Under the pieces are notes generated by a model that saw only the letters and a program-made list of their open reading frames with translations, ran no database searches and had not been told where the DNA came from. The position numbers and the translations under genes are program-made. Of a stretch of 64,000 nucleotides of DNA, positions 58,127 to 64,000 are shown one piece after another. Source of the DNA: Rhizaria sp. SCN 62-66 (Eukaryota > Rhizaria, unplaced); assembly GCA_001724265.1 (NCBI GenBank), contig MEDY01000049.1, positions 43,795-107,794 on the forward strand, written 5' to 3'. The stretch's first letter is position 1, and each line of letters begins with the position of its first letter.

Positions 58127-59291
58127 TTAGATCTTCTTGCTCTTGACCGAGGCGCCACCGGCAGCCGCAGCGGGGGAAGCAGAGGACGCGAAGGCGGCCG
58201 GCACGGGCTGCTTGGTAGCGTTGCTGTCAGAGCCGTTGGCCAGGGACGACAGAATGCGAGGAACCTCCTAAACAACAATGCCAGAAACATAAGAGTAGCA
58301 AAACATATGTAAGTTAGTCCTGTTAAAAGAAATAGAAGAAACATCCAAAAATAGGTCGGTTTTTACGATTTATACAGTCACCGAACGTTTTAACACAATA
58401 AAAGTTCGTCGACGACGCATGTTAACAATTAGAATGCGTAAGTACCTGGCTCCACATCTTGAAGTCACCCATGAGCGAGTACACGGGGTAGATGAACGTC
58501 GCAGGGCGGTTCTTCTGGTACACAAAGTGGCCAACCCACGCGAACGCGTAGCCGATCACCAGGGCCATCTGTGTGCCGTGTGAAGTAAGCGAAAGCAAAT
58601 ACAAAGAAAAACACAAGATATGAGTACAGGGAACAGATAACAAGTTAGTTCCACGAGTGAATACATCAGAAGAAGCGCGCAAAACAAAGCAGGAGGACGA
58701 ATCAAGTTAACTTAAACAAGGAAATGCGCGATATTCGTCGTAAATACACGTTTGCGCGAGATATGCGTTGATTTGTCGACGTACGAGGCCAAGGCTGAAC
58801 TGCTCGTTGAAGTGGGCAAAGGCGAGAAAGTACACGAGCATGGTGGCAAACTCAACAAAGCCGTGCGAAAGGCCCGCGAGGATGTTGCAGAGGATGTAGC
58901 CGATGGCGCCGCCACCAATGAGGCCAGCAGCAAGGATGGGGTTGCAGAGCATGATGACGATGATGATGGAGGTGCCCACCACGTGCAGGCGCCGGTTCGT
59001 GAAGTCCGAGTGCTCCGAGAGGTAAAACGGGAAGAAACCCTCGAAGCTATCATACGGCTGCAATAAAAACAAAGTACAATACCAAGGAAATTTGAATCAA
59101 GTTAGCTTTATCGACATTTCAGGGCTGGAACGACTAGGAGAGTAGATTGAGAGAGCACGACGTAGTGGAAGATTTGCGCGTGCTAGACGGACCTTCTTTT
59201 CGGAGCGGGGACCGGTGTAGGACTTGTTCAAAGGCTCAATGCGAGCAGCGGCCAGGCCCACAAGGGCAGCAGTGAAGAGATATGGGTACAT
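58127..59291 (-). CDS. DUF962 / Mpo1-like membrane protein
   Basis: Four exons, all phase 0: 59291-59193, 59057-58785, 58568-58446 and 58267-58127 (211 residues, TAA). The signature FEGFFPFYLSEHSDFTNRRLH, then VVGT, and later AWVGHFVYQKNRPATFIYP and LMGDFKMW, defines the DUF962 family. In yeast the Mpo1 member is an iron-dependent dioxygenase acting on 2-hydroxy fatty acids at the ER. The family's conserved histidines are present (SEH, RRLH, SHGF, GHF). Three hydrophobic helices (IIIVIMLCNPILAAGLIGG, ILCNILAG..., MALVIGYAFAWVG) indicate a membrane location. The N-terminal exon adds a signal-like segment and the C-terminus an Ala/Ser tail ending KSKKI. Enzymatic activity is inferred from the family only. 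Confidence 0.82.
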
Positions 59292-59466
59292 TTCTCAAGT
59301 TCACGGAGACACCAGGGACTAAAAAGATCTAGAAACAATCACGCCGTTCCGCGGAGCTGGACGACGGCTTCGTCCAGATTTTTGCGAACCAGACTGACAA
59401 GAGTGTGTGGTCAACTTTTGTTCAATACACCCTGATGTGAACTCATCGTCAAAACGATAACAACTA
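59292..59466. promoter_or_regulatory. short divergent promoter, DUF962 / CENPX
   Basis: Only 175 nt separate two divergent start codons. This is the shortest such gap in the window and must serve both genes. Confidence 0.5.
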
Positions 59467-59864
59467 ATGGAGGACGAGCAAGAACAGTTTGATTGCTATT
59501 CCTTTCGAGATGTACGTCTTAACCTAGCAATGCTACGCCACAATCGGACTTCCCATTTTGCCTTCCAAGACCTCACTTCGACTCTCATCGCATTATCTTG
59601 CCATTTGCTCTGAACTGGCCCACCTAAACTCAGGAAGTCATCCACCAAATTATATCATCGGCGCATGACGGTACTCCACCACCGTTCCGCCCCGACGCGG
59701 TGGCTGCACTGAGCGAGCTACTACGCGTCGCGACGCTCACTGCAGTTGCCCGCGCTCGTGCTCGTGCTGCTGCCGCTGGCAACACTGACGGCAACGACGA
59801 TGTCACGCTTGACGCTAAGGACATTGAGGCGGTCGCACTGCAGCTTATGTCTGATTTTACATGA
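59467..59864 (+). CDS. CENPX: centromere protein X / MHF2 histone-fold protein
   Basis: CENP-X (MHF2) pairs with CENP-S (MHF1) as a histone-fold tetramer at kinetochores and with FANCM in fork repair. Two exons in phase: 59467-59511 and 59634-59864 (91 residues, TGA; human is 81). The sequence EVIHQIISSA, FRPDAVAALSELLRVATLTAVARA and VTLDAKDIEAVALQLMSDF reproduces the family pattern: a short first helix, a long central helix ending in an Ala/Arg-rich face, and a final xDxxxLExxxxQLLxDF-like helix. The first exon (MEDEQEQFDCYSFRD) is acidic. An Ala/Gly/Asn/Asp loop is slightly enlarged. The gene is easily missed because of its size and intron. MHF1 is not in the window. Confidence 0.82.
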
Positions 59865-60258
59865 TCTATGCGCGCCCCGCGCTGAATGCGATGTTTCACT
59901 CATCCTAGCCACGATACGTGAGCTCTACTCCTTTGTACCTGCAACATTAGTTATACGAGTCCGACAGTGCGATGTCACAACGTTTATATAGTATTTTGTC
60001 AGTATTACCTAGAATACAGATTGATATATTAAGCTATTAATGGTGTATTAACACATAATATGTGACGATTAGACACAGGGCATCCCTGCTCGAAATTTGG
60101 TACTGTCATGAACCCAAAGGAAAACATAGAAAGGAAATACATAACATAGAACCGAATAGATTGAAGATAAAAATAAGTAATTCACAAAAAAAGATCCATT
60201 AGTAGTCATACGAAGATCTTCACTGCAATCGAAACAAACGCTTTTCTTTAAGGCCTGC
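59865..60258. other. intergenic, convergent 3' flanks
   Basis: This 394-nt AT-rich spacer lies between the 3' ends of CENPX and the WD40-like gene. Nothing recognised. Confidence 0.5.
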
Positions 60259-63200
60259 TTACGCAGTGTTGGCGGGCGCGACAACGGTGGCCACGGCCGC
60301 AGTGACAATGCGCCCGTCGGCCGTGCCGACCACGAGCGCGCGGCCGCACTGCGACAGCGTCAGCGCTGTGATCGCCGCGGTCCGCGCTGCCACCGCGGGC
60401 GCCGCGAGCGCTGCGACCATCCCGTCGACGCCGTTGCTGTTGCTGTTGCCGACGGACCCTGGCAGATTACTGGCGGCGGTGTTGCCGGCCGCAGCGGCGC
60501 TGGCCGTGGCGGCGGCGTTGGCGGCCTCGGCGTCGGCGCAGAGCGCGAGCACGGGGAACCGCAGCCTGGCGACGGGCTCGGCGCAGAGCGCGGCGGCGAG
60601 CTGCATCGCGCGCGCGCGGGATCGGCTGCCGCCGCCGACCGTGGCTGCGGCAGCGTCCTCGGCAGACTCGCGGTGCACCGGCGCCAGCGTCTCGTAGCCG
60701 TTGCCGCCCACGCTCACGACCGGGGCCGCGGCGGCCGCGCCGTGGCCGCTCTTGCTGCCGCTGCCGTTGGTGTTCGCAACTGCGGCCGTTGCAGTCGCAG
60801 AAACGGCGGCGGAGGCAGCGGGCGCGGTGCAGCCGGCGTAAGCGAGGTCGGCGGTGGCGAGGTCGAGCGCGGTGACGGTGCCGTCCGCGAAGCCGACCGC
60901 GAGCAGCGAGCCCGAGGGGCCAAGCGTCGCCGCGGTGGCCACGACGGCGGACAGCGACGCCAGCGGGCTGCGCACAGGGCCAGTGGCAGCGACGCCGTCC
61001 ACTGCGGGGAGCGTTGACGACGACAGAGAGCGCGAGGTCGAGTTGAAGCTCTCGCGCGAGCTGTCACCGCCACCGGCGCTGCTCGCGGTCACGGCAGAGC
61101 TGGTAGCGTTGGCGTGCGGAGTGGGCAGAGGGTCGGTGCCGAGCCAGCGCGAGGCGATGAGCTCACTGGTCGCCGCGCAGTTGCATTGCACGAACGCCGA
61201 CGCCAGCGCGACAGTGAACGACAACACGTTGCCGTTCGCAGTCGCACCCGCATTTGCGCCCGCACTCGCACCAGCAGGAGCGGCGCTGCCCGCGCGCGGC
61301 TTGGGCTGTTGCTGCGCGGCGCTGATGGCGGCGTCGGTGTAAGCCTCTGCGAGCGCGGCTCTGATGCGCGCGCCTTGCTCGCCTGCGGGCAGCGTGACGG
61401 TCACTGTAGAGACTGTGAGCAGCGTGCTCACGGTCACCACGCGGCCCGCGCCCAGTGGCGACACGCCCACCCACAGCGGGAACAGCTGCGCGCGCGTCGC
61501 GACCGCGGCCGAGACGGCGACAGTAAGCAGCCCCGCCGCGGGCGCCAGCGTCGCGCGCGCGGCGGCCAGCACGGCGGTGTCCACGGCTGCGGTGGCGGCG
61601 CGCCAGGCGGGGCGCACGGGCCGCAGCAACGCGCCGGTGCGCAAGCAGTGCAGCGTGACAAACGCCGTGCCCGCGCGCGCGCCCGATCCGCCCGAGACGG
61701 CGGCGGAGTCGGCGCCAAGCTGGCCGGCGCGGGCGCGGGAGCTGGGGCGGCCGTGGGCGGAGGCGCGCGCGGCCGGGGTCGGCACGGCGGCCGCGGCGGC
61801 GACGGCGGCGACGCCCAGGTCCGGGTGCGAGGCCACGGCGCGGACGGCGACGCCCGCGGGGAACGACGGCGCCGCGGGGGCGACAGACGCGGCCCAGGCC
61901 AGCTCGGAGCCCGCGGCGGCGACGAGCGCGGGGGCCGGGAGGCCGAAGTAGGAGCCCGTGGACCGCGGGAACACGCCCGCTGCGACGCGCTTGCTGTTGC
62001 CGCCGCCGCCGCCAACACTGCCGCCGTGCGTGCGAAGCGCGGACCGCGAGCGGCCCTGAGAGCGCGCATTGGCGTCACTCGCATCGCCGTCGCTGACGTC
62101 ACCGATAGCATTGCTAGCGGAGTGCGTATTCGTAACCGGGAAGGCGGAGAGTCGGCGCGCGTGCTGATGGGTGCCGGCGCGGCGCAGGCTGTGGCGGGCG
62201 CGGTCGACCACCGCGCCCGTCGCCGCGCGGCTGCAGTCGCCGCCGCGGACCGTGCCGGGGTCGGGGTAGCAGAACACGCCGGGCGCGGTGCCGACCACGG
62301 CCGCGGACCCCGCGACTGCGCCAGAGAGACGGATAGCGAGCACGCCGCCCGCGCCCGCCGCGCCCGCGCCGCCGCCCGCGCCCGCGGAGCCGCTGGCGCC
62401 GGACAGCGCGGCCGCCTCTAGCCACAACGCTGCGGCGAAGGCGGCGCGCGACACAGGCTGTGCGAGCGCGACGACACCGCCCGCGCCGACGCCTGCGCCG
62501 GCGCCAGTGTTGACGCCCGCAGCAGTAAGCGCGGCCGCTGCGGCGAGCGCGCGCGCGCGGTCCTTGGCACGGTCGCCCGCGGCGCCGCCGAGGCCGAGCG
62601 TGGTCGCGGCGGGGCGCATCGACAGCGACGACGGCGGGTCCGGCAGGCGGTACAGCGGCAGTGCGAGGCCAGACGCCGCGGCGACGACGGCCACGGGCGA
62701 CGCCGACGTGGCCGCGGTGGCGGCTGCGCAGGCGACCGAAGACGCGGCCGGCACGGCGGACGTTGCGGCCGCGGTGGCGAGCGCAGCAGCGGCCTCGGCG
62801 ACGACGTGGCCCGCGAACCGTGCCGGCGCGGTGTAGGGTGACGCGCGCCACGCCAGCGCGCTGCCGGCCGTCGCGGGCGCCGCGGTCATTGCGACGCAAG
62901 CGGACGCGGCGGCCGCGGGGGCGGCGGCGGCGGCGGCGAGCGCGGCGAGCGGCATCGGGACGGGCAGCGAGCGGCGCGCGATGCGCATGGCGAGTGGCAG
63001 CGGCAGCGGCTGCGACAGCGCCGACGCCGAGGCCAGCGAAGCCGCGAAGGAGCGCGTGCCCGGCGAGAGCACGAGCGCGGGCCGGCGGATGATCGACGAG
63101 CGCGCGCGCAGTCCGGAAACCGAGGGCGAGGGCATCGCGGCCGGGTTACGCGTGTACACAGAGTACGTGGGCGGTGAGATGAGCCCGAAGCTCTGCTGGC

Positions 63201-64000
63201 TGCCGTTACTCGCGTACGCGTTGCGCGGAGGACCGATGGGTGAGTTGAGGTCAATGATGGCGTTACCGTCTTCCTCTTCGTCGCTGTCGTAGTCGTCGTC
63301 GCTGTTGTTGTCGCCCTCGCTGTTGTCGCCCGCGTGCGCCGCGTCGTCCTCGGCAAGGTCGACCCACGGCGCCGCCATGCCGTTGGGCGCCACCACGGCC
63401 GCCGCGGCGGCGTGCGCGGCGGCGGCGGCGGCGGGCAGCGACAGACGACCGGGAGCGCCGCCGACCACGGTGGCGATCTGGTAGGCGACCGTAACACCGT
63501 CGGCGTAACCCACGAAGCAGACGGAGCCGTCGGGGGTCACGCACACGGCGGTCGCAGGAGCGCGGCGGGCGCCGAAGCGGCACACGATCGGACCCTAGAG
63601 AGTAAGAGGAAAAACAAAGCACGTTAGAAAAGTGATTAATGAATGTTGAGATATTATTGATAATTTCAGCGATATCTAGTTGTTTTATGACACGGAATCG
63701 TACCTGAGAGGGAGACGCGAAAGCGACGGTGGAGCCAAAGGGCGCGCCGGCCGCGGCGGATGCGGCGGCGCTGGCGGCCGAGATGGCCGACGACGACCCC
63801 GCGCCCACCGCAGCGGCCGCCGCGAGCGTCGTGTTGGCCGCCGTGCCGGGCTGCGCGGGCGGCGGCGGCGCGGTGGCGCCCGCGGCGACGGCGGCGGCGA
63901 GCGCGCTGCCGCCGCGGACCTGGCCAACCGCAGGCACGGCGGCCGCGGTGGCGGCGGACGCGGCGGCCGTGGACGGCAGCGAGTGCGCGACCCATGGCGG
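60259..64000 (-). CDS. WD40-like C-terminal part of a large protein (BEACH family candidate), 5' end outside window
   Basis: Two exons in phase lie within the window: 64000-63704 (open to the edge) and 63594-60259 (1,210 residues seen, TAA). Blade-like segments ATAVCVTPDGSVCFVGYADG, GPSGSLLAVGFADGTVTALDL and, at the end, LSQCGRALVVGTADGRIVTAAV resemble WD40 repeats. The last of these is the kind of blade that ends BEACH-domain proteins such as neurobeachin or LYST, and PPWVAHSLP at the edge would suit the region before it. The BEACH domain itself would lie beyond the edge. Very large Ala/Ser/Gly insertions separate the blades, plus an acidic patch (about 63260-63330). A different WD40 scaffold is possible. 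The intron donor is GTACGA. No UAG occurs in the frame. Confidence 0.5.

Noticed and set aside
60266-63092. Plus-strand open frames over the WD40-like gene
   Set aside because: Ala/Arg/Gly shadows. The minus frame carries the WD-like blades and joins an upstream exon in phase.

Overview
The window is nuclear DNA of a unicellular eukaryote from a flagellated lineage. It carries spliced genes, an intraflagellar-transport gene (IFT43), SAGA, RFC, XPA and CENP-X components, and mitochondrial targeting peptides. Coding exons are mostly very GC-rich, with long alanine, glutamine and serine runs. Introns (103-270 nt) and intergenic stretches (about 175-1,000 nt) are AT-rich. I resolve 20 genes and cannot name the taxon from sequence alone. 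No rRNA, tRNA, CRISPR array or transposon was recognised.

The main observation is that UAG behaves as a sense codon, most likely glutamine. Every interruption of otherwise continuous reading frames is TAG: 130, 2218, 3197, 21464, 23962, 28780, 29017, 29860, 29872, 55240, 55288 and probably 56530. No frame is interrupted by TAA or TGA. All 20 genes end in TAA or TGA (about ten each) and none needs TAG as its stop. Two of the TAGs lie inside CAG/polyglutamine tracts, one sits in the normal register of a Sel1 repeat, and one closes an exon that has the same length (201 nt) as its paralogue's exon. With UAG read as sense, apparently split genes become single proteins (for example 1,633, 1,351 and 725 residues).

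Layout, left to right: a Sel1-repeat gene (partial); a small membrane protein (-) divergent from IFT43 (+); GPN3 (+); a type I membrane protein (+); a 3,777-residue protein with a dead dual-specificity phosphatase fold and a PDZ domain (+); an ankyrin protein (+); a long low-complexity protein (-) divergent from B-box protein 1 (+); glycyl-tRNA synthetase (-) divergent from an FG-repeat nucleoporin-like gene (+); a giant ADA3/TADA3 (-); a PITH-domain protein (-) divergent from mitochondrial enoyl reductase MECR (+); RFC2 (-) divergent from XPA (+); B-box protein 2 (-), a paralogue of B-box protein 1; an Mpo1-like DUF962 protein (-) divergent from CENPX (+); and the 3' part of a WD40/BEACH-like gene (-) that runs off the right edge.

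The gene content is housekeeping (DNA repair and replication, chromatin, translation, mitochondrial fatty acid synthesis, nuclear pore) mixed with lineage-specific low-complexity proteins. Six divergent pairs share short promoter regions. Splice donors follow an unusual GTACGT-type consensus: 21 of 31 begin GTACG. Exon junctions below were chosen by eye from donor/acceptor motifs, phase agreement and family similarity. Coordinates may be off by a base or two where homology gives no check.
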